Below, one piece after another: positions 37,631 through 46,079 of a DNA stretch of 64,000 bases (the stretch's first letter is position 1; every line of letters begins with the position of its first letter). The DNA is from Bradyrhizobium niftali (GTDB lineage Bacteria > Pseudomonadota > Alphaproteobacteria > Rhizobiales > Xanthobacteraceae), in contig NZ_SPQT01000005.1 in assembly GCF_004571025.1 (NCBI RefSeq), forward strand, positions 186,001-250,000, written 5' to 3'. The notes under the pieces are model-generated. The model made no database searches and was not told the origin of the DNA. It was given only the letters and a program-made list of their open reading frames with translations. The position numbers and the translations under genes are program-made.

Positions 37631-38250
37631 GAATAGCTTTCCTGAGAAGATGGATTAAGGCCGAGACGCAATGTGCGGAGCTGCGCGGCAAGTCCTAAAT
37701 CGACACTGCCGAACTCACTCCACAGAACGCACTGGTCCGGCCCCACGGCAGGGTCCGGATCAATTCTGACTCTCGGCCGACCATTCGTTCCATCGAACGC
37801 CACGAATTCATGCCTTAGTGCATCAGCATTCACAGGAGACACGTGAAGGCATACTTCTGCGCTGCCATATCTTTGCTCGATGGCGTGACGAACGGTCCTT
37901 ACCAACATCTCACCCGGATCAAAGGAGCCCAACAAATCGGTCAATATCTCAATGACGAGCTGTGGTAACTCCTGTTGCAGAACGGCTTTTCGCCCGGCCA
38001 CATCGGAAGCAGCTCGGGCAATCAGCTGTGCCATTTCGTCCGAGCCTGACCTTAGACCCTCGCAGTGCCCGCGCTCCCGCTCCTGCTGATAGGCCTTCCT
38101 TGCCCAACTGCGAACTTGTCGCAGGTATCGCTCGGCTAGCGCGCGCGTCTGCACCGCATCGTACCAGATGCCAAGTTCCGCGGCTGGTATGAGCGGACCG
38201 AGCGGCCGTATCCGCGGGCTATCAGGCAAGACTGTTTCGTTGGCCGTCAT
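37627..38250 (-). CDS. rhcL: RhcL/NolV (SctL), ATPase regulator
   Basis: A 207-residue cytoplasmic protein of the YscL/FliH family. The N-terminal half carries a charged helical stretch (YLRQVRSWARKAYQQERERGHCEG) and the C-terminal half is the conserved V-type ATPase E-subunit-like domain (VIEILTDLLGSFDPGEMLVRTVRHAIEQ, in part). It would hold RhcN inactive and tether it to RhcQ. Known as nolV in the fredii nomenclature. The ends overlap both neighbours by four bases, a strong sign of co-translation. Confidence 0.92.
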   Translation of the reverse strand: MTANETVLPDSPRIRPLGPLIPAAELGIWYDAVQTRALAERYLRQVRSWARKAYQQERERGHCEGLRSGSDEMAQLIARAASDVAGRKAVLQQELPQLVIEILTDLLGSFDPGEMLVRTVRHAIEQRYGSAEVCLHVSPVNADALRHEFVAFDGTNGRPRVRIDPDPAVGPDQCVLWSEFGSVDLGLAAQLRTLRLGLNPSSQESYS

Positions 38251-38867
38251 GCCGCTGGCTCCTCCGTGGCCAAGTGCGCCACCACCAAAGACAGTAACTC
38301 ACCCGCTGAATTGTGGTGTTCGGCTGCTGGGGATTCGGCGGTGGTCCCCACAGGTAAGCGGAAAAGAACGCGCACACGGTCAAGCTCTGTTGCGTCCTTG
38401 AGCCAAGCACCAAGGCAGGCACATCCGTCATGTTCAATCTGGCTCGCGAGCTTCTGCGGATCGTCAATCGATGTGGTTGCGACGGCGCTGGATAAGTGTC
38501 GGACTGCGAAAGCATGAGCTTCGGCACCAATATTTTCGATCAGAATCGCTACATCGTGCTTTGACACAAGCTTGAGCACCGAACGCGCATGCCAGATACT
38601 GCCGGCGAGCAGGGCCGCCCGACGCGGATCATGCCCGAGCAGAACGTCCCTACCCCAGGCGGTTCCGTTCGAGACCAGCTCACTGCCCATTAGCAATTCG
38701 ACCAGTCTTTGCTGCAGTCTCGGAGTCTTCTGCAGCTGCAGCACGGTGGCGGCCGACAGGAGCCCATCAAGATGGCCGGCAAACCTTCCGGGATGAATCA
38801 AAGCGGCAAGCTCGCGCACGCGATCGGAATGCGGGGTGAGTGAATGATTTGGGTCAGTGGATGCCAT
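38247..38867 (-). CDS. nolU: NolU (SctK-like), T3SS sorting-platform accessory protein
   Basis: A 206-residue soluble protein without motifs that I can name independently. It occupies the nolU position between rhcJ/nolT and rhcL/nolV, with the usual length of about 210. Helical text such as LAALIHPGRFAGHLDGLLSAATVLQL and LAGSIWHARSVLKLVSKHD is of the NolU/SctK kind, which links the cytoplasmic platform to the inner-membrane ring. The stop overlaps the rhcL start by four bases. Confidence 0.88.
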   Translation of the reverse strand: MASTDPNHSLTPHSDRVRELAALIHPGRFAGHLDGLLSAATVLQLQKTPRLQQRLVELLMGSELVSNGTAWGRDVLLGHDPRRAALLAGSIWHARSVLKLVSKHDVAILIENIGAEAHAFAVRHLSSAVATTSIDDPQKLASQIEHDGCACLGAWLKDATELDRVRVLFRLPVGTTAESPAAEHHNSAGELLSLVVAHLATEEPAA

Positions 38868-38888
38868 CGATACGGACCTGCTTGCCGC

Positions 38889-39752
38889 CTATTTCGGATC
38901 GGACGACAGTTTTTTGCCGGCGGACTGGACCGCTGGCTTGCTGGCGCCTCTGCCCGGATTTGTCACTTTGCGCCAGGATTGACGAAGCTGTCGCCCACGT
39001 GTGATCAACAGTACGTAAGATAGAATGCCCAACGCGGCGAGCACACCTCCTGCACCGATCGCAATGTGAGTTGCGATGAATTTGGTTGGTTCTGCCGAAG
39101 CTGCCGCTGGCACAACGGAGGCCTCATGCTGAGCTCGCTCAACCGGCACGAACACGACCGTCACCTTGTCGTACGATAGACCTTCGATGCTATTGGCGAC
39201 GAGCATCTTGATCTGCGGCAGCAAGGCTGAGAGCTTCGCGTTGGAGGCGTGTCGAATGAAAACGGACGCCGAGGACGGGGTTGCATCCTGTCGCAAAAGA
39301 TCATTCTTCGGCAGAACGACATGAACACGGGCGGAGAGAACCCCATCGATATCGTTGATCGTGCGCGACAATTCTTCACTGAGAGCATAGACGTAGCGGG
39401 CTCGCTCCTCAACCGGAGAGGCAACGAGGCCCGTCCCCTTGAACACCTCACCAAGGCTCTTGAAGGATTGGCGCGGCAAGCCATGGTCATTCAGCAGCTC
39501 GATTGAGTAGGCGAGCTGCCTTTCTTCCACCTGAATTGTGCTGGTCCCATCCTTACCGACGACACGGATGGCATCGACGCCCTTGCTCAGGAGCAGCCCA
39601 AGCATCTCGTTGGCTTCACGCTCCTGAACTTTGGTATACAGATCAGCTTTGCAACCGGCGAGGGTCAGCGAAAGCAGCAACAAGACGAGAGCATCAAGCC
39701 GCTTTCTTGCGGGCCGGCCATTACCGATCTTGTCTTGCGTCAAGACAGCCAA
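38889..39752 (-). CDS. rhcJ: RhcJ/NolT (SctJ), inner-membrane ring lipoprotein
   Basis: A 287-residue lipoprotein of the YscJ/PrgK family. The lipobox is SLTLAGC (Cys near residue 34) behind a hydrophobic leader. The ring-building motif domains follow (YTKVQEREANEMLGLLLSKGV; RQSFKSLGEVFKG; ARVHVVLP; ASVFIRHASNAKLSALLPQIK). A C-terminal TM helix lies at about residues 231-252. It starts with TTG at 39752 or slightly inside, nine bases after the nopB stop. It forms the 24-mer inner ring with Y4yQ. Confidence 0.95.
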   Translation of the reverse strand: MAVLTQDKIGNGRPARKRLDALVLLLLSLTLAGCKADLYTKVQEREANEMLGLLLSKGVDAIRVVGKDGTSTIQVEERQLAYSIELLNDHGLPRQSFKSLGEVFKGTGLVASPVEERARYVYALSEELSRTINDIDGVLSARVHVVLPKNDLLRQDATPSSASVFIRHASNAKLSALLPQIKMLVANSIEGLSYDKVTVVFVPVERAQHEASVVPAAASAEPTKFIATHIAIGAGGVLAALGILSYVLLITRGRQLRQSWRKVTNPGRGASKPAVQSAGKKLSSDPK

Positions 39753-39760
39753 CGGCCCAC

Positions 39761-40291
39761 TCAGCCCGCCGATAGAAGCTTATTCAGAGATGAACTGACA
39801 GCACCTGTCCCCTTGGAGATGAGCGAAACCTGGATGACGCCGTTGTAAACATCCCGCAGATTCGTCAGCGCCGAGTCGAAATGATCCACACCCTCCGGTT
39901 GGCCCACTGGATGTACCTCCACTTGCTGCACACGCAAGACCGGTTGCGCGGCCGGCCCAAGCTGCAGATTCTTGGTAGGATCAGGCTCGCCGACGAGCGC
40001 CGGCGAAACTGCACCCGACGGAAATGGTTTGCCCTGGTGGATAGCAGAAATGCTCTGAAGGACGCGATCGCCTAGCGGGCTCGCCGGCGCCACCGCGCGC
40101 TGCACTTCCGGTAGCGATGGAGCTGGCGCGTGCTCAGTCACAGAAGAGGCGACGCCTCGGTTCGAGGCCGCCTGCGCAAGACTCTCGCCAAACTGAGCGT
40201 GTGCCGGCGAACAGCCGTTGGAGGCACACTCGACGGAGTTGGCAGAGATCGACGTAACGCCAAACAGCATGGAGGAAATCATTTCTGTCAC
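39761..40291 (-). CDS. nopB: NopB (NolB), pilus-associated secreted protein
   Basis: A protein of about 176 residues with no signal peptide, Pro/Ala/Val-rich in the middle. It has a conserved C-terminal helix (VDHFDSALTNLRDVYNGVIQ, then SSLNKLL) resembling inner-rod proteins. It is the first gene of the large minus-strand operon, as nolB is in NGR234 and USDA257. NopB is secreted and found on extracellular pili. A GTG at 40291 or the ATG at 40282 may start it; neither has a strong ribosome site. The tts box is about 50 bases upstream. Confidence 0.88.
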   Translation of the reverse strand: MTEMISSMLFGVTSISANSVECASNGCSPAHAQFGESLAQAASNRGVASSVTEHAPAPSLPEVQRAVAPASPLGDRVLQSISAIHQGKPFPSGAVSPALVGEPDPTKNLQLGPAAQPVLRVQQVEVHPVGQPEGVDHFDSALTNLRDVYNGVIQVSLISKGTGAVSSSLNKLLSAG

Positions 40292-40329
40292 GTGGTGAGA
40301 TGAGCCGTTCGTTCACACGAAGGGCCGCA

Positions 40330-40360
40330 CCTTGGAGAAGCAAGCTGACCAAAAACTGAC
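40330..40360 (-). promoter_or_regulatory. tts box upstream of nopB operon
   Basis: The minus-strand core GTCAGTTTTTGGTCAGCT keeps both half-sites but has TC where the consensus has AA. It lies about 40-70 bases ahead of the nopB start and should drive the eleven-gene operon. Confidence 0.75.
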
Positions 40361-40398
40361 GAGCATCTGTCATCTAATGATCACGGGTAGCTTCCAAT

Positions 40399-40439
40399 TT
40401 GGGACGAAGCATCGGCTTCCACATTTTGGGACGAATTCC
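40399..40439 (+). repeat. Two imperfect direct repeats between nopB and rhcC1
   Basis: The text CTTCCAATTTGGGACGAAGC is followed about 20 bases later by CTTCCACATTTTGGGACGAA. The unit is about 20 bases with a two-base length change. It sits in the divergent promoter region just ahead of rhcC1 and could bind a regulator; this is inference. Confidence 0.45.
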
Positions 40440-40471
40440 GGTGCTTGTTCTCAAGCGCAAAAATAGCAGGA

Positions 40472-41173
40472 ATGCTCATCCCATCCACAAGGCTGCACAT
40501 CTTGACGAAAGTTCTCTACGCTGGTGTTTTCATTTGCTTTGGCGTCGTCGAGGCGCTCGGCGCTCCCCTGGCGCTGCCATCGACGCCTTATAGTTACACA
40601 GTTCTGGATCAGGACCTCGCGGCCGCACTGCAGGAATTCGGCAACAACCTAAATATCAGGGTCAATGTCAGCACCGGGGTGAAGGGGCGGATTCGCGGAC
40701 GAATGCCGGATCTCCCACCGCGAGAGTTCCTCGAACGGTTGATTAATCTCTACAATCTTCAATGGTACTACGATGGGCTGGTGCTCTACGTATCCGATGC
40801 GCATGAGGCGCAAAGCCGCCTTTTGGTCTTGAGTCCAATCAGCTTTGATGCGTTCAAGGCGGCACTCGATGCGCTCAACATCTCCGACGAGCGTTACATC
40901 GTGAGACCCGTACCGGGAGATGGCCTTGTCTTCGCCTCCGGTCCACCCCGCTTTGTCGCGCTTGTGGAGCAAACAGTAAAAGGACTTGCGGCGGAGGTAC
41001 AGGCACGGCGAAACTCGAGCGGTACCGAAAAGCCGCCGCACGAGTCGGTTTTGATGCTGTTTCGAGGATCCTCCAGCGTGGTCATTCGCGAAGGACGACC
41101 GAACGATGCTCCTTCGCCGGAGGCACCACATCAAGACGGCGTGGTTCACACACCTGATGCAGGTAAGAAATGA
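40472..41173 (+). CDS. rhcC1: RhcC1/NolW, N-terminal part of the T3SS secretin
   Basis: A 233-residue exported protein with a signal peptide (VLYAGVFICFGVVEALGAP, cleavage near residue 32). The mature part has the N0/N1 domains of T3SS secretins: YSYTVLDQDLAAALQEFG, GRIRGRMPDLPPREFLERL, NLQWYYDGLVLYVSD. It has no secretin pore core, which is supplied by RhcC2 (28884); this split is normal in rhizobia. The gene is divergent from nopB, as nolW is from nolB. The ATG at 40472 was chosen to give a standard leader; an upstream TTG at 40445 is possible. Confidence 0.92.
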   Translation: MLIPSTRLHILTKVLYAGVFICFGVVEALGAPLALPSTPYSYTVLDQDLAAALQEFGNNLNIRVNVSTGVKGRIRGRMPDLPPREFLERLINLYNLQWYYDGLVLYVSDAHEAQSRLLVLSPISFDAFKAALDALNISDERYIVRPVPGDGLVFASGPPRFVALVEQTVKGLAAEVQARRNSSGTEKPPHESVLMLFRGSSSVVIREGRPNDAPSPEAPHQDGVVHTPDAGKK

Positions 41174-41227
41174 CCTGATGACAACAGATGGCCTGGAAGA
41201 GATGCAATGCGTCTGCTTATGCCCTCT

Positions 41228-41258
41228 GTCAGCTTTTCGAAAGCTACTGCTGCATTGT
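41228..41258 (+). promoter_or_regulatory. tts box upstream of the frameshifted gene at 41483
   Basis: The core GTCAGCTTTTCGAAAGCT matches the consensus exactly. It lies about 225-255 bases ahead of the ATG at 41483. Confidence 0.92.
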
Positions 41259-41482
41259 CAGAGCGCGGATGTGTAGATGGCCGATGCCGCAGGGTGGCGC
41301 AATAAACGTCCAAACCGGAGCCACTGATGCGAACCAGAATTCTAGCCAGCAGCATCGGTGAGCGTGCTTTGCCACTTTAGCGCCTCATGCGAGCTTTTGA
41401 ACAACTCCACGAAGTCCGTCATGAAAATGAGCTTCGTCGCATAGCAATGAAAGCCACTCCGTTGCCCAAAAGGAGGAACAGG

Positions 41483-42050
41483 ATGGACTTCAACGCGCTA
41501 AGCCGCGCGGACAACAACCCAGCGTCCCACTCGTCCTCATCGCCCGCCGGTCCAAGGGAGTTTGAGCGTGAACTAATGGCATTGCATGAAATACCCGAAT
41601 ACAGCCAGGACCTAATTGGGCATGAACTCGGAGCAGCATCGCGTGTAGCCATCATTGAGCGGCGGCGAGCGGTCCAATTCCCAACAGCCGATCGCTCAAC
41701 ACCGCGCGGACGCCTCCGATCTCGGAGTTTGGCAAGATCTTGAGCCTTGGCTCATGCGGGCCGGGTCACCTCACGCTGGACCGTCTCAAGCTGGGCCCAC
41801 ATTGCACGCAGGGTTGCTCCGCCGGAAATTGGAGATTTCGCCATGGAACGGTCGTCGCGCCAAGGACGACTGGGTCCTCACTGGCCAAACAGCTACGCCC
41901 GCTCAGATCGAAATGCTAAGAAGCCGCGATCTCAAACCTACCAGGGGTGTCCGGACAACAACGTTCACCATCCTGGGTGTGCCTCACACGGCGGAATGGC
42001 GAGAAGAAGGTGTTATTTGTCTCAAACCGTCGCTGGACCCTTGCCTTTGA
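41483..42050 (+). pseudogene. Frameshifted small effector-like gene with the YTA repeat domain
   Basis: It begins MDFNALSRADNNPASH behind a strong AGGAGGAACAGG ribosome site and a perfect tts box. The first frame is good to about 41670 (GPREFERELMALHEIPEYSQ). The natural text then moves to the next frame (LGVWQDLEPWLMRAGSP...). The C-terminus IEMLRSRDLKPTRGVRTTTF plus ILGVPHTAEWREEGVICLKP is the same domain as that repeated in the effector pseudogene at 21344 (DMLxxxGLLPxxG...FxIxGxPYTA...). A Ser/Pro-rich N-terminus fits a T3SS substrate. It could be a programmed shift or a sequencing error, but decay is most likely. Confidence 0.55.
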
Positions 42051-42449
42051 CCTGTAGGTTCGAGCGAACACTCACCAATCGGCTAAGCATGATGACATGA
42101 AGAATGCGGAGTGCAGCTGAGCTTCGATCGGCTCGGGGCAATAGGGTCCGCACAATACCGTCGGACTCTTTCGAGCATCTACGCAAGCGCCAATACTCTC
42201 GTTGGGCGCAGGCGCGAGGTCGCTACGCGTGGGTGATTTCACCATAAGATGCTGCGGAGACCTGCGACATTGTTTCACGAATCAGCGCACGTGACCATCT
42301 GGAGAGCGGCAGACACGGCCTCGCTAATCGACCTAGTTGGCCCGGAGGCGAGCGATCGAGCATAACAAGCAAGCCGATTCCGATATCGAGAACCCATCAC
42401 CGCCTCTCACACCATCATTGCGCGTCTCGTTGTAAAACCTCTGAGCACC

Positions 42450-42480
42450 GTCAGCTTTTGGAAAGCTAATCGAACCTACC
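42450..42480 (+). promoter_or_regulatory. tts box upstream of nopX
   Basis: The core GTCAGCTTTTGGAAAGCT has a single difference (G for C) from the consensus. It lies about 200 bases ahead of the nopX ATG. Confidence 0.9.
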
Positions 42481-42676
42481 ATGTGGCGTGAATATCTAGA
42501 CGGCGAAGTGCCTATAGATTGTAGCGGAACCGAGCGCTGGGGGCGCACTGAGCAATCGGAAGCGAGTGGTAGGAGCCATCGAAGCCTATCGACATTTCTT
42601 GCTCGTTGTTCGTCGCGATTCTCGGGCTGCGCCACATGACCGGCTTGTGGTGCGATCTCAAATCAGAGGACGTATA

Positions 42677-44476
42677 ATGTCAGTCAACAACCTATCGCTA
42701 ACCGCCAGCTCGAGTTTGTCCGGGCTAGCCCCCGGGCCCTCATCGGCGCGGGATCTTTCAAACTTCGAGGCGATGCTGGCTAGTTTCTCGTTGAAAGACA
42801 ATGCCGATGACCGTTCCACTCCACAGGATCCGCCGGCTGCAGACTCGGCCAAGCAGCTGACGGAGCAACTCACGCAGGAGGTGCGGAACATCCTCCCGCC
42901 GGAGATCAAGGCCGCGCTGGACGCATGTCAGCAGGCCCCAGAGCCATCCTCCGCGGAGTCCTCCTCCGCCGCGAGCGCCCCGAAGATTGCAGAGGCACCC
43001 GTACAAAGCTCCAGGATCACGTGGAACAGCGGCACGCTGACTGATGCCGAGCTGCAGATTGTGTCGGTGCTGAACCGACACAAAGACAAATGCCCGCTGG
43101 ATTGGAAATCTCTTGGAGATTTGGCCAACGATCCCTCCACACCGCCGGATCTAAAGGCGGCGATCGAGGCTCTGCAACTGGACCCAGAGCTCTTCTATGC
43201 GATAGGCTCGCAAGGTGACGGCCGCTGCGGCGGGAAGATCAAAGCAGGTGATCTCTCCGGCTTCTCCGATCACCACCCTCAGGTTGCTGCTTTCCAGGAG
43301 CGGCGGGCAGAGAGCTATACGCAAAACTACATCGCTTCCGACGGCACCCGGAATGGCGAGCCATCGGTTATGACCCAGACCGATGCATTGCGCGAGCTCT
43401 ATCGCTATGCCGACAACCTGCCTAAGAACCTGAGCCTTGCGGATTTCAAACGGATCGTCGACGGCGAAGCTAAAACCGGCAAATGCCCGCCACAGGTCCT
43501 CGCGGCCGCTCAATACTTCCTCGACCACCCGGATGAATGGAAGAAGTTGTACGGTGGCTCGATAGACAAGGTCCACAAAGAGGACTTCCTGCAGGTTGCT
43601 TCATCATCGATCAATCTCACGCAAGCCGAGCTCGATACGCTCAATACGATCAGCAAGAACAAAAACGTGTTCTTCGGGAAGGGTGACCTGACCCGGGAAA
43701 AGTTGGCGAGCATGGTCGATGATAAGAGCCTCGCGCCCGAGGTGCGAAAGGCGGCCTCCCAGCTGCTCTCCGATCCTGTGTTGTTCGGGTTGATGAACAA
43801 CGCGATTACGGGCTACAAAACCCACCACAAGTTCTTCGACTTCGGTGGTGGCCATACGGTCGATTCCGGCAACATCAGCAACAGCGACTTCAACCAGTTC
43901 TTCAACAACATGTCGGGTGCGAACCGCACCGTTCACCAAGTGAAGACCCATGCCGTCCGAACGCCTGCCGAGCAGGACGCGGTCGCGGACATGACGATGG
44001 GCATGGCAGACCAGCCCGACATCAAGTCTCCCAAAAAGAACGGTGGCGCCTTCATGCACGCACTTAATGACGTGCTCAAAGTTGGCTCTAAGGTATTCGA
44101 CTGGGCCGCGACGGCAGTCGGTGTACTTGGCTTCATTCCAGGCTTGGGTGAATTGGCCGATCTGGCGTCAATGGTGCTCGAAGCCGAGGCGCAAGCTGCA
44201 AATCTTCTTCACACTGCCATCAGTGGCGGCAACATAAAGCAAGCGCTGGAAGAAGCTGGGCTGAGCCTTGCGGCACAGGCGGTGGGCTGCATCGCCGGAC
44301 CTGAGGTCAAATTAGCAATGCGAGAAGGCTTGGTGAAGCAGGCAATTCAAGAAGCCGCGACGGCCGGCATCAACCTGCCGGTTTCGGTGGCCCAGTCCTA
44401 CGCGGAGGATTATCTGAATAACCTAAAGGCTCGCATCGAATCCGAGCGCTTGCAAGCTGCAGACGCTAACGCCTAG
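42677..44476 (+). CDS. nopX: NopX (NolX), T3SS translocon protein of the HrpF family
   Basis: A protein of 599 residues, the usual NopX length. The N-terminal 110 residues are Ser/Ala-rich and carry the secretion signal. Three homologous segments follow (LTDAELQIVSVLNRHKDKCP; LTQAELDTLNTISKNKNVFF; both with xxLxxDPxLF downstream), as in HrpF/NolX. Near the C-terminus are hydrophobic segments (WAATAVGVLGFIPGLGELAD and LSLAAQAVGCIAGPE) expected to insert in the host membrane. The ATG at 42677 was preferred; the longer frame upstream adds unnatural text. It forms the pore through which effectors enter root cells. Confidence 0.95.
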   Translation: MSVNNLSLTASSSLSGLAPGPSSARDLSNFEAMLASFSLKDNADDRSTPQDPPAADSAKQLTEQLTQEVRNILPPEIKAALDACQQAPEPSSAESSSAASAPKIAEAPVQSSRITWNSGTLTDAELQIVSVLNRHKDKCPLDWKSLGDLANDPSTPPDLKAAIEALQLDPELFYAIGSQGDGRCGGKIKAGDLSGFSDHHPQVAAFQERRAESYTQNYIASDGTRNGEPSVMTQTDALRELYRYADNLPKNLSLADFKRIVDGEAKTGKCPPQVLAAAQYFLDHPDEWKKLYGGSIDKVHKEDFLQVASSSINLTQAELDTLNTISKNKNVFFGKGDLTREKLASMVDDKSLAPEVRKAASQLLSDPVLFGLMNNAITGYKTHHKFFDFGGGHTVDSGNISNSDFNQFFNNMSGANRTVHQVKTHAVRTPAEQDAVADMTMGMADQPDIKSPKKNGGAFMHALNDVLKVGSKVFDWAATAVGVLGFIPGLGELADLASMVLEAEAQAANLLHTAISGGNIKQALEEAGLSLAAQAVGCIAGPEVKLAMREGLVKQAIQEAATAGINLPVSVAQSYAEDYLNNLKARIESERLQAADANA

Positions 44477-45278
44477 GCGGAGCGACGCTATCTTCTCAGG
44501 ATCACGCTGGAAACGGTAATGAGCTTGCGCGGCCTCCGCGCGGTTGGGCCTCTCTGCCGAGCAGTAGGTCGCGCAAGCTCTACCAGCATACTTGAGACCG
44601 CCCCCGAATCCGAGGAACTTATTTCGGCTCTTCACTGCGTACAAACTATGTTGGCCGCACTCTCGAATCCGACCTCAAACCCAGTCTGCCGCTGTGAAGT
44701 TCCATCGACTGCATACGCCCCTGTCAAGATCGCGATGCATTAACACTACGCGACAGCCGGCCGCAGCCGCGGAGCCTGCCGATTGCGCAAGGATCGAGAG
44801 CACATTGGTCCAGAGCGGTAGAAGTCCGAAGGGCTCTTTCTCGACTGGCGGGCTTCTGCTCGGTCTCCCTGAAAGTAGGTCGCGATTGACGGATCTGCTA
44901 TGGGCCCGCCAGGACCGAGGGACCGCTCTTGGCCGCTGAATCGGCCGTCACTCTGGCTTTCCGCTTCGCTCCGACCAGGTCAAGCTCCATGCCGCTTCGC
45001 CTGACTGCAAGCAAATTGTCGAAAGAGCATCGCAAGGGACGTGAGCCCGAGGTTACAGCACGTCGGCCTCAAAACGTTTTTGTTAGTGGTGGCTTTGGTA
45101 TTCCGCTATTGAAGCTTTCGAAACGATGAGCAACGTGCTCACCCGATCATCTTCACAAACGATTGTTTGTCTTAACCATCTGATCTCCAGCTTTCGCGGG
45201 CAACTTGTTCAAATACGGCCGGCTGGTGAAGACGTATAATGACGATCGACCATCGGCTCATTGCATTTTCTACGACTC
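44477..45278. other. 800-base interval with possible decayed coding DNA
   Basis: Lies between nopX and the nopC promoter. Plus-strand frames (44592-44939, 44929-45129) read partly like protein (SPKGSFSTGGLLLGLPESR; QNVFVSGGFGIPLLKLSKR) but lack start signals. A minus-strand tts-like element is at 45103-45121. Confidence 0.4.
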
Positions 45279-45309
45279 GTCAGCTTGTCGAAAGCTAATA
45301 CTTGCATAG
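45279..45309 (+). promoter_or_regulatory. tts box upstream of nopC-nopA-y4yQ-rhcV operon
   Basis: The core GTCAGCTTGTCGAAAGCT matches the consensus exactly and starts 85 bases ahead of the nopC ATG. Confidence 0.93.
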
Positions 45310-45363
45310 TGGAGAGCAGAAACTGCCTCCATTGGCACGATCGAATTGACATAGGAGAACCCG

Positions 45364-45660
45364 ATGCGCGTTACGAACTCTAGCGCCGCTGGGCACGTTG
45401 ACGCTGACCTCCATGCGGCTGGCGGCAAAAGCGGCGGCAAAAAAGGATCTCACAAGCCTGGCGAGCGCGACGATCATGCCCGATCGCCTGATGCAAACAT
45501 TCCCGTAAACGGCGGCGCGTCCACTCCGGGCGGAAACTCGCACGAAGCCGCTATGCAGCAAGCGTTCAGCGCCGCTTTGGGAGCCGCTGCTCTCCAAGTT
45601 GCGAATAGTGCAATGAGCCATTTCGACGATGTCATGGCCGAGACAGAGGAGGATTCCTGA
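45364..45660 (+). CDS. nopC: NopC, small T3SS-secreted protein
   Basis: A 98-residue protein without signal peptide. The N-terminal half is Gly/His/Lys/Asp-rich and disordered, and the C-terminal third is a helix (EAAMQQAFSAALGAAALQVA, NSAMSHFDDVMAE) ending acidic. Position right behind the tts box and ahead of nopA, and length near 97, match NopC of NGR234-type rhizobia. NopC is secreted and delivered to the plant. GGAGAA lies just ahead of the ATG. Confidence 0.88.
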   Translation: MRVTNSSAAGHVDADLHAAGGKSGGKKGSHKPGERDDHARSPDANIPVNGGASTPGGNSHEAAMQQAFSAALGAAALQVANSAMSHFDDVMAETEEDS

Positions 45661-45680
45661 CGTCGCATGTTGCGACGTTA
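45661..45680 (+). promoter_or_regulatory. Hairpin between nopC and nopA
   Basis: ACGTCGCA and TGCGACGT form a perfect 8-base stem around TGT right after the nopC stop. With no T run it is more likely an RNA processing or stability element than a terminator. Confidence 0.5.
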
Positions 45681-45730
45681 GGACATAGGAGCCGCACGTG
45701 GCGGCGAAATCGAGCAAACAGGAGAATAGT

Positions 45731-45964
45731 ATGCCTAAAGATGTTGGTGCGTCTCATACCTCGACTGCAGGTGGGGCAGCCGGCACCGCTACTGCTGCAG
45801 CCGCTTCCACGGCTGCTGAAGCTGCTGGAGAGGCGGCATTCCAACGGCAAATCGCCGCTCTGACTTTGACCAGCACAAAGGCTGCTGAGAGGGATGTGGA
45901 ACTTCGCGTCGTCTCGACCGAGCTTTCGACTGTCAAAAAAGCGGCCGATGAGCGGGTGCAGTAA
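45731..45964 (+). CDS. nopA: NopA, T3SS pilus (needle) subunit
   Basis: A 77-residue Ala-rich protein (MPKDVGASHTSTAGG at the start). One helical region follows (AFQRQIAALTLTSTKAAERD and STELSTVKKAADERVQ), without signal peptide, as expected for a T3SS pilin. NopA is the main pilus component in rhizobia. An AGGAGAAT ribosome site lies a few bases ahead of the ATG; the in-frame upstream extension has none. It is second in the operon behind nopC and is followed by two hairpins. Confidence 0.9.
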   Translation: MPKDVGASHTSTAGGAAGTATAAAASTAAEAAGEAAFQRQIAALTLTSTKAAERDVELRVVSTELSTVKKAADERVQ

Positions 45965-45973
45965 GGGATGAGA

Positions 45974-46059
45974 TGGGGCGACGTCGCCGCCCCACTTTCC
46001 CCGGCTGCTTAGTCTGTGAAGTCGCAACGGGCCGTACGGTTTTGCCGTACGGTCCCGTT
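45974..46059 (+). terminator. Two hairpins between nopA and y4yQ (attenuator-like)
   Basis: The first stem is TGGGGCG/CGCCCCA at about 45974-45994. The second is AACGGGCCGTACGG pairing with CCGTACGGTCCCGTT at 46026-46059, 14 pairs with one bulged base and loop TTTTG. There is no long T run, so partial termination or 3'-end protection of nopC-nopA mRNA is more likely than full stop. This would keep pilin mRNA above that of the downstream basal-body genes. Confidence 0.65.
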
Positions 46060-46079
46060 CGCTGTTCAGGAAACCGACC

